A DNA stretch of 43,400 bases, from NCBI GenBank assembly GCA_040226215.1, contig JAVKFF010000094.1, positions 1-43,400 on the forward strand. The letters are read 5' to 3'. The DNA comes from JAVKFF01 sp040226215 (GTDB taxonomy: Bacteria > Pseudomonadota > Alphaproteobacteria > DSM-16000 > Inquilinaceae). Of the stretch, positions 1 through 7,998 are shown piece after piece (the first letter of the stretch is position 1; every line of letters begins with the position of its first letter). The translations under genes were made by a program, and so were the position numbers. The notes under the pieces were generated by a model, which saw only the letters and a list, made by a program, of their open reading frames with translations, ran no database searches and was not told where the DNA came from.

Positions 1-637
1 GGCGGCGGCGACGGCCCGGGCCCTCGTCGCGGCGGGCCACGCGACTCTCAAGGTCAAGTGCACGGCCGACCGGCGGGAGAACCTGGCGCGGCTGGAGGCG
101 ATCCGCGACGCGGTGCCCGCGGCGATCCTGCGCATCGACCCCAATGAGGGCCTGTCGCCTGCCTGGGCCGCGGACCATCTCAACGAGCTCGCGCGCTTCG
201 ACATCGAGTATGCCGAGCAGCCGATCCCGCTGCACGACCCGGCGTCGCTGGCCGCGCTCAGGGGGGCCAGCCGCATCCCCATCGCGGCGGACGAGGCGGC
301 GAAGGACTACGCCGCCGTCGAGGCGCTGATCGCGGCCGACGCGATCGACGCGCTGATCCTGAAGCCGCAGCGCCTGGGTGGGCCGGACCGCCTGCTGGCG
401 ATCGCCCGCATGGCGGCGCAGCGGGGCATCGCCTCGACCGTGACCAACAGCCTGGAGACTGCGGTCGGCCTGACCGCGGCCCTGCATGTCGCCGCCTGCC
501 TGACGCCGCCGATCCCCGATTGCGGCTTCGGCACGGCGCGCTTCTTCGCCCGCGACCTGGCGCCACCGCCGGCGATCGTCGCCGGGGCGATGGATGTGCC
601 GAGAGGTCCCGGGCTGGGCGTGGTGCCGGAGGTCTGA
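1..637 (+). CDS. Enolase-superfamily enzyme, o-succinylbenzoate synthase / muconate cycloisomerase-like (5' end outside window)
   Basis: The reading frame is open from base 2, so the N-terminal capping domain lies upstream of the window. Visible superfamily hallmarks in order are the KxK motif LKVK (bases 47-58; its last Lys is the usual base), RIDPNEG (metal-ligand Asp), EYAEQP (metal-ligand Glu), IAADEA (third acidic ligand) and LILKPQRLGG (opposite catalytic Lys). The later TNSLETAVGL segment resembles the end of the barrel in OSB synthase and N-acylamino-acid racemase relatives more than mandelate racemase. All catalytic positions appear intact. The substrate cannot be assigned, because menaquinone synthesis, racemase and cycloisomerase activities share this fold and no men genes are nearby. 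It converges on the ABC transporter operon with a 22-base gap. Confidence 0.8.
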   Translation, partial: AAATARALVAAGHATLKVKCTADRRENLARLEAIRDAVPAAILRIDPNEGLSPAWAADHLNELARFDIEYAEQPIPLHDPASLAALRGASRIPIAADEAAKDYAAVEALIAADAIDALILKPQRLGGPDRLLAIARMAAQRGIASTVTNSLETAVGLTAALHVAACLTPPIPDCGFGTARFFARDLAPPPAIVAGAMDVPRGPGLGVVPEV

Positions 638-659
638 GGCGAAGCGACGGGCGGTCGGC

Positions 660-1760
660 TCAACCGCCAAGGAGAACGCAGCGTTCCACCGGGATGCGCA
701 GACTGACAGCGTCACCGGCCTGAATCAGGCTGGTCGACAGGTTCTGCACCAGCAGTTCGGTACCGGCGGCGCGAATGCGGTACTCCACCAGCTTGCCGGA
801 GAAGCTGACGGCGACGACCTCGCCGGCGACGATGTTGTCGCCCGACGTCGCCTCGCCGGGTGCTGCCGGCTCGACCTGGATGTGCTCCGGCCGGATGACC
901 AGATGGCTGGCGCGGTCGCCCTGGTCGGCGTTCACCCCGGCGGTGAGCTGGCCGAGCGGCGTGTCGACGCGGTAGCCGGCCCCGTTTGCGCCGAGCGGGG
1001 TGCAGGGGAAGACCTGGGCCTGGCCGATGAACTGGGCGGTGAAGCGGTGGCGTGGGCGGAGGTAGAGCTCCTGCGGCGTGCCGAGTTCGACCACCTCGCC
1101 ATCCTTCATCACCGCGATGCGGTCCGACAGGCTCAGCGCCTCCTCCTGGTCGTGGGTGACATAGAGCGTGGTGGTGCCGAGCCGGGATTGCAGGTCGCGC
1201 AGTTCCACGCGCATCTGCTCACGCAGCTTGGCGTCGAGATTGGACAGGGGCTCGTCGAGCAGCAGCAGCTTGGCGTCCTTGACGATGGCGCGGGCCAGCG
1301 CCACGCGCTGCTGCTGGCCGCCGGAGAGCTGGGTGGCCGGGCGGTCGAGATAGTCGCCGAGGCCGACCATCTCCAAAGCCAGGGCAACGCGCTGCCGCAC
1401 CTGGGGGCCGGCCTGGCGCATGGCCTTGAGCGGGAAGGCGACGTTCTCCCCGACGCTCATATGCGGCCAGATGGCGTAGGACTGGAAGACCATGGAGATG
1501 TCGCGCTTGTTGGCCGGCACCACGCGGCCGCCCTCGGCGCTGAAGACGGTCTGGCCGGCGATGGCGATGGAGCCGCCGGTCGGCACCTCCAGCCCGGCGA
1601 CCGAGCGCAGCGTGGTGGTCTTGCCGCAGCCCGAGGGGCCGAGCAGCGTGAAGAATTCCCCCGGCCGGACGTCGAGGTCGATGCCCTTGAGGGCGCGGTG
1701 GACGCCCCGGTCCAGCGGATAGTCCATCACCAGGTCGCGAACGGCGAGCATGCTGTCCAT
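660..1760 (-). CDS. ABC transporter ATP-binding protein, ferric/spermidine-type importer
   Basis: A 366-aa nucleotide-binding subunit that powers the permease encoded just upstream. It has Walker A GPSGCGKTT, Q-loop MVFQSYAIWPHM, signature LSGGQQQRVALARA, Walker B LLLLDEPLSNLD and switch histidine YVTHDQEEA, followed by a C-terminal TOBE-like regulatory domain of about 120 residues (VIRPEHI onwards). The length and the TOBE domain are typical of the FbpC/PotA group. The ATG at 1760 is chosen because it lies 5 bases after the permease stop and begins directly with the NBD fold; the frame stays open far upstream but there only shadows the permease. It is the last gene of a four-gene minus-strand operon. 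Confidence 0.93.
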   Translation of the reverse strand: MDSMLAVRDLVMDYPLDRGVHRALKGIDLDVRPGEFFTLLGPSGCGKTTTLRSVAGLEVPTGGSIAIAGQTVFSAEGGRVVPANKRDISMVFQSYAIWPHMSVGENVAFPLKAMRQAGPQVRQRVALALEMVGLGDYLDRPATQLSGGQQQRVALARAIVKDAKLLLLDEPLSNLDAKLREQMRVELRDLQSRLGTTTLYVTHDQEEALSLSDRIAVMKDGEVVELGTPQELYLRPRHRFTAQFIGQAQVFPCTPLGANGAGYRVDTPLGQLTAGVNADQGDRASHLVIRPEHIQVEPAAPGEATSGDNIVAGEVVAVSFSGKLVEYRIRAAGTELLVQNLSTSLIQAGDAVSLRIPVERCVLLGG

Positions 1761-1765
1761 GGCTC

Positions 1766-3505
1766 TCAGGCCTCCCGGCGCCGGGTCAGGAACTGCCAGA
1801 CCCCGACCACGATGAGCAGGGCGAGGATCAGCCAGACGCCGACAGCCGCCGCCTTGTTGGGTTCGCCGCCGGTCCAGTAGCCGTAGAGTAGCACGGGCAG
1901 GGTCTCGTTGGTGCGTCCCTGCAGCATCAGGGCGGAGCTCAGCTCGCGCATGCAGTGGGCCAGCACCCAGACCCAGACCGCGGCGATCGCGGGCGCGGCG
2001 AGGGGCACGACGATGCGCCGCATGGTTCGGCCCCAGCCGGCCCCGCTGGTCCGGGCGGCGTCCTCCAGATCGTTGTGGATCTGCAGCATGACGCCGTGCG
2101 TGGTGCGGCTGCCGAAGCTGAGATAGGTGGTGATATAGGCGATGACGATGATCCAGATGCTGCCGTAGATCGGCAGGAAGTTGACCGTCAGGTAGACGTA
2201 GATCAGCGCCAGGCCGATCAGCACGCCCGGGATGGCCAGCGGCATGAAGGACAGGATGTCGATGACCTTGCGGCCGGGTGCCTTGCTCTTCACCACGATC
2301 CAGGACACCAGGAGGGAGACCAGGGCCACCACCGTGGCGGCGACCAGCGCGATGGTGACCGAGTTCGTCGTGGCGCGCACGGCGAAGCGGTTGGAGAAGA
2401 AGGTCTCGTGATTGTCGGTGGTCAGCAGTCCCACGGCGTCGGCCGAGATGCCCGTCTGGTAGGGCATGAAGCTGGTCCACAGGAGGATGGCGAGCGGCGC
2501 CAGCACCGCCAGCGTGAAGTAGAACGCCGCGCCGGCGAAGGCGGGCCAGCGCCAGCCCCGGAGCTTGAAGCTGCGCGGCCGGAAGCCCTTGCCGGTGATG
2601 GTGGTGAAGCGGCTGGCCCTTCGGGTGTAGTGCTGGTAGCCGAAAGCCATGAGGATCAGCCCGCCCAGGAAGAAGATGGCCATGGCGCTGATCTGCCCGA
2701 AATCCGGCAGGCCCGTCGGGTTCTCGTGCGCCAGGTAGTAGATCCGGCTCGACAGCGTGAAGATGCCGGCCGGCAGCCCGATGGCGCCGGGTATGTCGAA
2801 GACGACGAAGCCGACGATCAGCAGGAAGACGCCGGCGGCCAGAATCGCCGGGGTGAGCAGTGGCAGCACGACGCGGCGCAGCAGCGTGCCGATGCCCGCC
2901 CCGGAGACCATCGCCGCCTCCTCGAGGCTCGGGTCCATGTTGCGGAAGGCGGGCGAGAGGATGAGGAAGGTGGAGGGCACCAGCGAGAGCCCCTCGACGA
3001 AGATCATCCCTGTCAGGGAGTAGATGTTGAAGACCGCATCCTCGAAACCGAACAGCGCCGACAGCAGGGCGTTGATCTCGCCGGTGCGCGGCGACAGCAG
3101 CATGACCCAGGCGATGGCCAGCAGAACCGGTGGCGTCGCCATGGGCAGGATGATCATGGTGCGCACCAGTCCCTTCAGGGGCATGTCGGTGCGCTCGACC
3201 AGCCAGGCCAGTGTGATGCCGATAAGCAGCGCGAAGAGGGTGGAGCCGACGGCGAAGATCGCCGTGTTGCCCGCCAGTTCCCAGAAGCGCCGGTCGGTGT
3301 AGGTGTCGACATAGTGCTGCAGCGTGAAGCCGGGATCGGTCGGAAACCCGGTCGGCCGCACGGAGCTGATCAGCAGCAGAATCAGCGGGACGACGACCAG
3401 CCAGACGAGCAGGGCGCCGACGCCGAGCACCGGCATCCAGGCGCCGCTCTGCCGCCAGTTGCTGCGCGGCGCCGCGCGTGTCGGCTCAAGCACGGTCGTC
3501 GCCAT
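1766..3505 (-). CDS. ABC transporter permease, FbpB-type fused two-domain iron(III)-family permease
   Basis: A 579-aa inner-membrane protein with two homologous BPD-transport halves joined in one chain, about 12 membrane segments in all. Each half carries an EAA loop that docks on the ATPase: EEAAMVSGAGIG near residue 200 and EDAARTSGAGWG near residue 490. This duplicated design is typical of ferric-iron and 2-aminoethylphosphonate-type importers. The N-terminus is a short hydrophilic lead before the first segment (VLGVGALLVWLVVVPLILLL). No strong ribosome site lies immediately upstream of the ATG; a purine-rich AAGGGA is about 15 bases away. It lies between the binding protein (89-base gap containing a hairpin) and the ATPase. 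Confidence 0.92.
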   Translation of the reverse strand: MATTVLEPTRAAPRSNWRQSGAWMPVLGVGALLVWLVVVPLILLLISSVRPTGFPTDPGFTLQHYVDTYTDRRFWELAGNTAIFAVGSTLFALLIGITLAWLVERTDMPLKGLVRTMIILPMATPPVLLAIAWVMLLSPRTGEINALLSALFGFEDAVFNIYSLTGMIFVEGLSLVPSTFLILSPAFRNMDPSLEEAAMVSGAGIGTLLRRVVLPLLTPAILAAGVFLLIVGFVVFDIPGAIGLPAGIFTLSSRIYYLAHENPTGLPDFGQISAMAIFFLGGLILMAFGYQHYTRRASRFTTITGKGFRPRSFKLRGWRWPAFAGAAFYFTLAVLAPLAILLWTSFMPYQTGISADAVGLLTTDNHETFFSNRFAVRATTNSVTIALVAATVVALVSLLVSWIVVKSKAPGRKVIDILSFMPLAIPGVLIGLALIYVYLTVNFLPIYGSIWIIVIAYITTYLSFGSRTTHGVMLQIHNDLEDAARTSGAGWGRTMRRIVVPLAAPAIAAVWVWVLAHCMRELSSALMLQGRTNETLPVLLYGYWTGGEPNKAAAVGVWLILALLIVVGVWQFLTRRREA

Positions 3506-3541
3506 GCGCGGCTGTCGTCCCTTGTCGTCGGCTTACAAGAG

Positions 3542-3577
3542 GGACCGGCGACCGCCATCAGGGGCGATCGCCGGTCC
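3542..3577 (-). promoter_or_regulatory. Intercistronic hairpin between binding-protein and permease genes
   Basis: GGACCGGCGA (3542-3551) and TCGCCGGTCC (3568-3577) form a perfect 10-bp stem. After one C-A mismatch the stem continues with CGCC/GGCG, leaving a 6-base loop. There is no T-run, so it reads better as an mRNA-stabilising or attenuating hairpin than as a full terminator. That fits the usual need for more binding protein than permease. Confidence 0.6.
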
Positions 3578-3594
3578 AGGGCCCGGGTTACCGG

Positions 3595-4614
3595 CTACTC
3601 GACGGACGAGCCGCCGGCGGCGAGGGTCTCGTTGAATTCGGCCATCAGCCGGCTGTAGTTCTCGAGTTCATCATAGGACCACTCCGAGAGGGTGCGACCC
3701 TCCAGGAGGGCGCTGGTGTTCGTACCCTCGACGATGGCGTTGCCGCGATTTGTCGCCGCCTCGTAGGCGGCCGCGCCCTCCGGCGAGACCAGCCAGGCGA
3801 GGAAGACGGCGGCGCCGGCGGTATTGGCGCCCTCCGACACGATGCCCGACCAGATGGTGTTCATCGGCGTGGGGTCGAGCGCGCCGACGGCGATCGGAGC
3901 GCCGGCCTGGATCGGCGGCTGGGCGGTATGGAAGATGCCCATGGCCACGTCGACCTCGCCGGCGGCGACCTGCTGGGCGAGCGGGAAGGTCGAGCGGTAG
4001 AGCAGGGGCTCCTGCCCGGCAAAGCCCTCGACCAGGCTCCGCGTTTCCTCCTCGCCATATTCCGCGGCGAGGTTGGAGAAGCCGGCCGAGATGACCCAGG
4101 TGCCGATGCGGCCGGCCCATTGCGGATCGAGGAAGTCCTCCCAGGTTGTCGGCGCCTCGTCCTCGGCGACGGCGTCGGTGTTCCACACCGCGACGTAGAC
4201 CGAGGCGGCGGTATTCACTAGGTATTCATTGCCCATCAGTTCCGCGGCGATACCGGCCGCCTCGGGCACCGGCATCAGCAGATCGCGCTCGATCAGGGCG
4301 CCCAGATGGCTGACGCCGCCGGTCGCCAGGCTGGCGGTCTCCGCGTTCGCCTGGGCCTCCTGGATGATGGTGGCGCCGAGCCCGTTGCCGCCGGTCACCC
4401 GGACATGCTCCACCTCGATGTCCGGATAGGACTCGTTGAAGGCGTCGATGATCTGGGCGCCCTGCTCGGCCTGCGAGCTCTCGTACCAGAGCACGACCTC
4501 GCCGTCGGTCGCCTCCGCCACCAGGTCCTCCATGCTCTGGGCATGGGCGGCGGTGGCGAGCGCGATGGCCGAGACGGCGCCCAGGCTCAGCATGGTCAGG
4601 AATTTCGTCGTCAT
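3595..4614 (-). CDS. ABC transporter substrate-binding protein, ferric-iron (FbpA-like) family
   Basis: A 339-aa periplasmic solute-binding protein. A Sec signal peptide with hydrophobic core LSLGAVSAIALATA ends in AHA before QSMEDL. The mature chain opens with GEVVLWYESSQAEQGAQII, the characteristic start of the iron(III)/phosphonate binding-protein group, and has the mid-protein TTWEDFLDPQWAGRI block of that family. The ATG at 4614 has a good AGGGAGGA ribosome site; longer in-frame starts would add a basic lead before the signal peptide. It lies 82 bases downstream of the metalloenzyme gene. The family binds ferric iron, phosphonates or small organics; the typical paired tyrosine ligands of FbpA are not obvious, so the substrate is open. 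Confidence 0.9.
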   Translation of the reverse strand: MTTKFLTMLSLGAVSAIALATAAHAQSMEDLVAEATDGEVVLWYESSQAEQGAQIIDAFNESYPDIEVEHVRVTGGNGLGATIIQEAQANAETASLATGGVSHLGALIERDLLMPVPEAAGIAAELMGNEYLVNTAASVYVAVWNTDAVAEDEAPTTWEDFLDPQWAGRIGTWVISAGFSNLAAEYGEEETRSLVEGFAGQEPLLYRSTFPLAQQVAAGEVDVAMGIFHTAQPPIQAGAPIAVGALDPTPMNTIWSGIVSEGANTAGAAVFLAWLVSPEGAAAYEAATNRGNAIVEGTNTSALLEGRTLSEWSYDELENYSRLMAEFNETLAAGGSSVE

Positions 4615-4696
4615 GAGAACATCCTCCCTTGTCACGTCATTCAGGCGGCGGGATTGCCTCCCGCTTCGGCATTGCGTTTGCACCGGGACGGTGCGT

Positions 4697-6262
4697 TCAG
4701 GTGTGATGGCAGTCCGCGTGGTGGTCGTGGTTCACATCGTGGCCCAGCCAGCGGCAGCAGCCGCCGTTCCAGAAATCCGCGTGGTCGTGGCAGAAGCGCG
4801 GATCGGCGCCGACCATGGGCATGAACAGGTGGTGCCAATTGCGGCAGATATTGAGCTCGGCCTTGACCCAGGCGAGCGGGTCTTGGGCGTAGTGCTTCCA
4901 GTAGTCGCCCTCGACGTTGATGCCGGGCACCGCCGGGATCCAGGACTCCGAGAGCCACAGGTCGACGTCGCCGTACTTGGCGGCCATTCGGCGGATTTCC
5001 GGGTCGTCGAGGGCCAGCAGGTGGCCGTTTTCGATCAGCGTCTCGTTGTCGCCCTCCCGCTCCAGCGTCACGGTCGGGAAGTAGAGATGCAGGTGCCAGT
5101 GGCCGACCTTGAGGCCTTGCTTGGCGGCCCGCCGCTCGTCCATCGAGGAGATGATGGTGCCGAAGCCGATGTGGATCGCGCCGGAGCGCACCCGCTCGTA
5201 CAGGCAGTTCACCCAGCCCGAGGGGAAGCCGTTGCGCGGTCGGTGGATGTGCGGGTTGGTGCCGATCGAGGCCTCCCACCAATACATCAGCCCCTTGCCG
5301 GGAAAGCCCGGATACTGCAGGTGGTCGGTCTCCGCCTTCAGCGCCCTTAGCTGGTCGCCGAAGGAGCCGCCGGCGTTGATCTCGACGATCTTCGAGCCCT
5401 CGACGACGAGCTGGGTCCAGTCGACCGGCGCGATGTGGTTGGTGGTTCCGGCGATGACGCCGTTGCCGTCCTCCTTGCCGGGCAGGTAGAGCCAGGGCTT
5501 GCCCAGCACGTGACCCGGCAGGTAGGTGCGGCCGAACTGCTCGTTCCCGGCCCAGGTCTGCGCCACCAGGTCGGCGTTGAAATACTCCCGGTTGGCGTCG
5601 TAGTAGCCGGCATGGTTGGTGTACTCGACATCCGTGCCCTCGGGATCGGTGATGCGCACGCGCTTGGCCGTGCGCACCCGCTTCCAGGTCCACAGGTCGA
5701 TGGCTTCCAGGAGCTCGTAGGGCATGGTGTGCGCCGGGGAGGCCAGGATCTCCGGCGTGATGAAGGGCATGCGCTGGATCTTCATGTGGTCGTCGACCAG
5801 CACCGGGCCGCCATAGCCCCAGAGCAGCTTGTCGTGGTCGCCCTTCTTGGACATCTCGTCCCAGGTGTCCATCCACTCCGCCAGCTCCTGGGTGCGGCGC
5901 AGGTAATACTGCACCTCGTCCGCGCCCTGCCAGTCGGGCACGCCGCCCTTGTCGACATGCATGATCTCGTACTTGCAGCCGTATTTCTCGAGGATCTTCT
6001 TGCAGGCCTCGATGACCAGCGGGTCGTGCCAGTTGTCGACGCGCAGCAGCACGCGCTCCCCCGGCTTCAGGTCCCAGCAGGCGTGCAGGCCCTGGTTGTA
6101 GGGCCGCCTGGCGACCGCGTCGAGATAGGGCAGCAGCTGGTCGACGCTGGAGATCTCGAGATAGGGCGGGCAGCGCGGCGGCGACGCCTGCAGCAGGGGC
6201 GGCGTGGCGTAGCTCGGCGGCGTGGCGGCGGCGCGCGTGCGGTGGTCCAGCGTGTCCGGCAT
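4697..6262 (-). CDS. M29 aminopeptidase / NicX-like metalloenzyme with His-Cys-rich C-terminal tail
   Basis: A 521-aa cytosolic protein without a signal peptide. The region GERVLLRVDNWHDPLVIEACKK (split in families as GExVL...DP.V..A) near residues 68-89 and ITDPEGTDVEY near 204-214 recall family M29 aminopeptidases and the related 2,5-dihydroxypyridine dioxygenase NicX. Conserved-looking His and Glu residues follow at SIGTNPHIH (332-340) and GHWHLHLYFP (387-396). This is distant homology, so peptidase or ring-cleaving dioxygenase are both possible. The last 31 residues hold 8 His, 4 Cys and 5 Asp, a likely metal-binding tail. The start at 6262 has a GGGAGGG ribosome site. It is the first gene of the operon that encodes the ABC importer and is divergent from the GntR gene. 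Confidence 0.7.
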   Translation of the reverse strand: MPDTLDHRTRAAATPPSYATPPLLQASPPRCPPYLEISSVDQLLPYLDAVARRPYNQGLHACWDLKPGERVLLRVDNWHDPLVIEACKKILEKYGCKYEIMHVDKGGVPDWQGADEVQYYLRRTQELAEWMDTWDEMSKKGDHDKLLWGYGGPVLVDDHMKIQRMPFITPEILASPAHTMPYELLEAIDLWTWKRVRTAKRVRITDPEGTDVEYTNHAGYYDANREYFNADLVAQTWAGNEQFGRTYLPGHVLGKPWLYLPGKEDGNGVIAGTTNHIAPVDWTQLVVEGSKIVEINAGGSFGDQLRALKAETDHLQYPGFPGKGLMYWWEASIGTNPHIHRPRNGFPSGWVNCLYERVRSGAIHIGFGTIISSMDERRAAKQGLKVGHWHLHLYFPTVTLEREGDNETLIENGHLLALDDPEIRRMAAKYGDVDLWLSESWIPAVPGINVEGDYWKHYAQDPLAWVKAELNICRNWHHLFMPMVGADPRFCHDHADFWNGGCCRWLGHDVNHDHHADCHHT

Positions 6263-6330
6263 CCTCGTCCCTCCCGGGTCGTGCCCGGCAGGCCTTTCGC
6301 CGCGGGCATCGCTTGTGCTTTATTGATGGG

Positions 6331-6359
6331 AGATTGCATGCAGTTTCTGCCTGAGTCAA
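6331..6359 (-). promoter_or_regulatory. Predicted promoter of the metalloenzyme-importer operon, overlapped by an operator
   Basis: On the minus strand TTGACT (6359-6354) and CAATCT (6336-6331) are spaced by 17 bases, a plausible housekeeping promoter about 70 bases before the start codon at 6262. The -10 is weak. The palindrome at 6334-6343 covers the -10, which would suit repression by the divergent GntR regulator. Confidence 0.4.
6334..6343. promoter_or_regulatory. Candidate GntR operator 1 (TTGCATGCAG)
   Basis: A near-perfect palindrome, TTGCATGCAG. The same element occurs perfect at 6397-6406. Their centres are 63 bp apart, six turns of B-DNA, so both face the same side of the helix. 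GntR/FCD regulators commonly bind short palindromes of the TTGnATnCAA kind; assignment to the adjacent regulator is inferred. Confidence 0.5.
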
Positions 6360-6382
6360 TTTGAAGAAGGCAAGGATTTGCC

Positions 6383-6392
6383 AGGTTAACCT
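6383..6392. promoter_or_regulatory. Perfect palindrome AGGTTAACCT in the divergent control region
   Basis: A 10-bp perfect palindrome between the two TTGCATGCA elements. It could be an additional regulator site or part of the gntR promoter; TTGCCA at 6378-6383 overlaps it and could serve as a -35, but no good -10 follows at 17 bases. Confidence 0.3.
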
Positions 6393-6396
6393 CTGG

Positions 6397-6406
6397 TTGC
6401 ATGCAA
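6397..6406. promoter_or_regulatory. Candidate GntR operator 2 (TTGCATGCAA)
   Basis: A perfect 10-bp palindrome, sister of the element at 6334-6343 and exactly six helical turns from it. It lies immediately before the 15-bp tandem repeat and about 113 bases before the gntR start codon, a fitting place for autoregulation and DNA looping between the two sites. Confidence 0.5.
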
Positions 6407-6409
6407 TTC

Positions 6410-6514
6410 GTTACCAAGTGGGTCGTTACCAAGTGGGTCGTGACCAAGTGGGCCGTGACCAAGTGGGTCGTGATCAAGTGGGTCGTGATCAAGTGGGTCG
6501 TGTCCAAGGGGAGG
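6410..6514 (+). repeat. 15-bp tandem repeat, six good copies plus one degenerate copy
   Basis: Units start at 6410, 6425, 6440, 6455, 6470, 6485 and 6500. The consensus is GTKAYCAAGTGGGTC. Neighbouring units change pairwise (GTTACC, GTTACC, GTGACC, GTGACC, GTGATC, GTGATC), which suggests successive duplications. Across each unit junction sits a dyad such as GGTCGTGACC (for example 6436-6445), close to the TGGTnnnACCA form bound by FadR-type GntR proteins. The degenerate seventh copy runs into the GGGGAGG ribosome site of gntR. Confidence 0.9.
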
Positions 6515-6518
6515 AACG

Positions 6519-7256
6519 ATGACCACCCAGGTGGAGCGCCTCAGCCAGATCCTGCGCGAGCGCATCCTGGCCGGGCAGTTCAAGGGCGGCGACAAGCTGC
6601 CCGAGGTGGCGGTTGCCGAGGCGCTTGGCGTTTCGCGCACGCCAGCCAGGCTGGCGCTGGCCGCGCTGGAGCAGGAGGGCCTGGTGGTGCGCGAGCCCAA
6701 CCGGGGCTTTCGGGTGCGCGGCTTCACCATCGACGAGATCGTCGACGCGGTGAAGGTACGCGGTGAGCTGGAGGCGATGGCGGCGCGCCTGGCGGCGGAG
6801 CACGGCATCGGCCAGGCGACGGTCGAGGCGCTGCGCCAGACCATGCGGCAGGCCGAGGCGATCCTGAGCGCGCCGCGCCTGGACGTGGCCGACCGTGTGG
6901 CCTGGACCGAGAGCAACTTCGCCTTCCACCGCATCATCATCGACGCCTGCGGCAACCGGGCACTGGGGGCCACGTTCGAGCATGTCTGCCGCACGCCGCT
7001 GGCCTCGCCACGGGCCATCGTCTTCGACCAGACCCTGCTGGATTTCGGCCGCAACCAGATCCGCCGGGCGCAGGAGGATCACACCCGCATCCTGGCCGCC
7101 ATCGAGGACCGGGCCGGCGCCCGCGCGGAGGCCATCACGCGGGAGCACGCCTTCATGAGCGCGGAGAACAAGCGCTGCAACCTGCTGGCCCTGGAGACGC
7201 GGAACATCGACCGCGTGCCGGGGCTGGCGCTGATCGATCTCCGGAACGCGGGATAG
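6519..7256 (+). CDS. GntR-family transcriptional regulator, FadR subfamily (FCD domain)
   Basis: A 245-aa one-component regulator. Residues about 6-68 form the winged helix-turn-helix, with ILAGQFKGGDKLPE and the recognition region LGVSRTPARLALAALEQEG. Residues about 75-225 are the all-helical FCD ligand-binding domain, with probable metal-ligand positions N133, H137, H188 and H210. FCD regulators typically respond to small organic acids or acyl compounds. The ATG follows GGGGAGG at ideal spacing. It is divergent from the metalloenzyme-importer operon and shares with it a control region rich in palindromes and repeats, so it probably represses that operon and itself. The methyltransferase gene follows after 3 bases. 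Confidence 0.95.
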   Translation: MTTQVERLSQILRERILAGQFKGGDKLPEVAVAEALGVSRTPARLALAALEQEGLVVREPNRGFRVRGFTIDEIVDAVKVRGELEAMAARLAAEHGIGQATVEALRQTMRQAEAILSAPRLDVADRVAWTESNFAFHRIIIDACGNRALGATFEHVCRTPLASPRAIVFDQTLLDFGRNQIRRAQEDHTRILAAIEDRAGARAEAITREHAFMSAENKRCNLLALETRNIDRVPGLALIDLRNAG

Positions 7257-7259
7257 ACC

Positions 7260-7949
7260 ATGGCATCCATTGACCGGCACATCCGCCACCTGCTCGACGA
7301 AACCGATGTGGAAGGCCTGGCCGCCGCCGATATCGGCTGCGGCACCGGCGGCTTCGTGCGCGCGCTGGCCGTGCTGGGCGCGGACGTGACAGGCATCGAG
7401 ATCGACGCCGGGAAGGTCGCGGCGGCCGACCGGCAACCGAAGGTGGGCAGCGAGCGCTATCGCGAGGGCCGCGGCGAGGCGCTGCCCTTCCCGGACAACA
7501 GCCTGGACCTCGCCTGTTTCGTCTTCAGCCTGCACCACGTGCCCGACGCGGTGCGCGCCGACGCCATCGCCGAGGTGGGCCGCGTGCTGAAGCCGGGCGG
7601 GCGCCTGCACGTCGTCGACCCGCTGCCGGAAGGCGACATGTCGGAGGTCCTGCGCCCGGTGGAGGACGAGACGGCCGTGCGCCGGGCGGCGCAGAACCTG
7701 GTGGAGGCGCAGGACGGCAGGGGCTACCGCCTGTTGAAGCGGGAGGTCTACGCGATCGACCGCTGGTTCCCGGGTGTCGAGGCCTATCTGGAGCGCATCG
7801 TCATGACCGTGCCGGAGCGGGCCGCCAGGGCCGAAACCGCGCGACCGGAGGTGGCGGCGCGCTTCAAACGCCTGGCCCGGCCTGACGGCGAGGGACGCTT
7901 CTGGCTGTCGCAACCTTGCGTGATGTTCCACCTGCAGCGCAGCGATTGA
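7260..7949 (+). CDS. Class I SAM-dependent methyltransferase (Methyltransf_11/25-like)
   Basis: A 229-aa cytosolic methyltransferase. Motif I is AADIGCGTGGF at residues 22-32, the acidic end of strand 2 is GIEIDAGKV, motif II-like LPFPDNSLDLACFVFSLHHV follows, and RVLKPGGRLHVVDP forms strand 5. The C-terminal part (residues 140-229) probably contributes to substrate recognition. The gene is 3 bases after gntR and must be co-transcribed with it, hence probably under the same signal. UbiE-like or arsenite/small-molecule methyltransferases share the fold; nothing in the sequence identifies the acceptor. Confidence 0.88.
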   Translation: MASIDRHIRHLLDETDVEGLAAADIGCGTGGFVRALAVLGADVTGIEIDAGKVAAADRQPKVGSERYREGRGEALPFPDNSLDLACFVFSLHHVPDAVRADAIAEVGRVLKPGGRLHVVDPLPEGDMSEVLRPVEDETAVRRAAQNLVEAQDGRGYRLLKREVYAIDRWFPGVEAYLERIVMTVPERAARAETARPEVAARFKRLARPDGEGRFWLSQPCVMFHLQRSD

Positions 7950-7998
7950 CGCCGGCGCGTATAGGTGGCCGGCGCTGTTGCCGCCTGCGTGAGCGCCT

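Noticed and set aside
6067..6507. Minus-strand frame encoding THLVT-type repeats
   Set aside because: It is the complement of the tandem repeat and then overlaps the start of the metalloenzyme gene out of frame; composition is not protein-like.
6401..6766. Plus-strand frame beginning inside operator 2 and encoding TKWVV repeats
   Set aside because: It has no ribosome site, reads through the tandem repeat only because the unit is 15 bp, and then shadows gntR in another frame.
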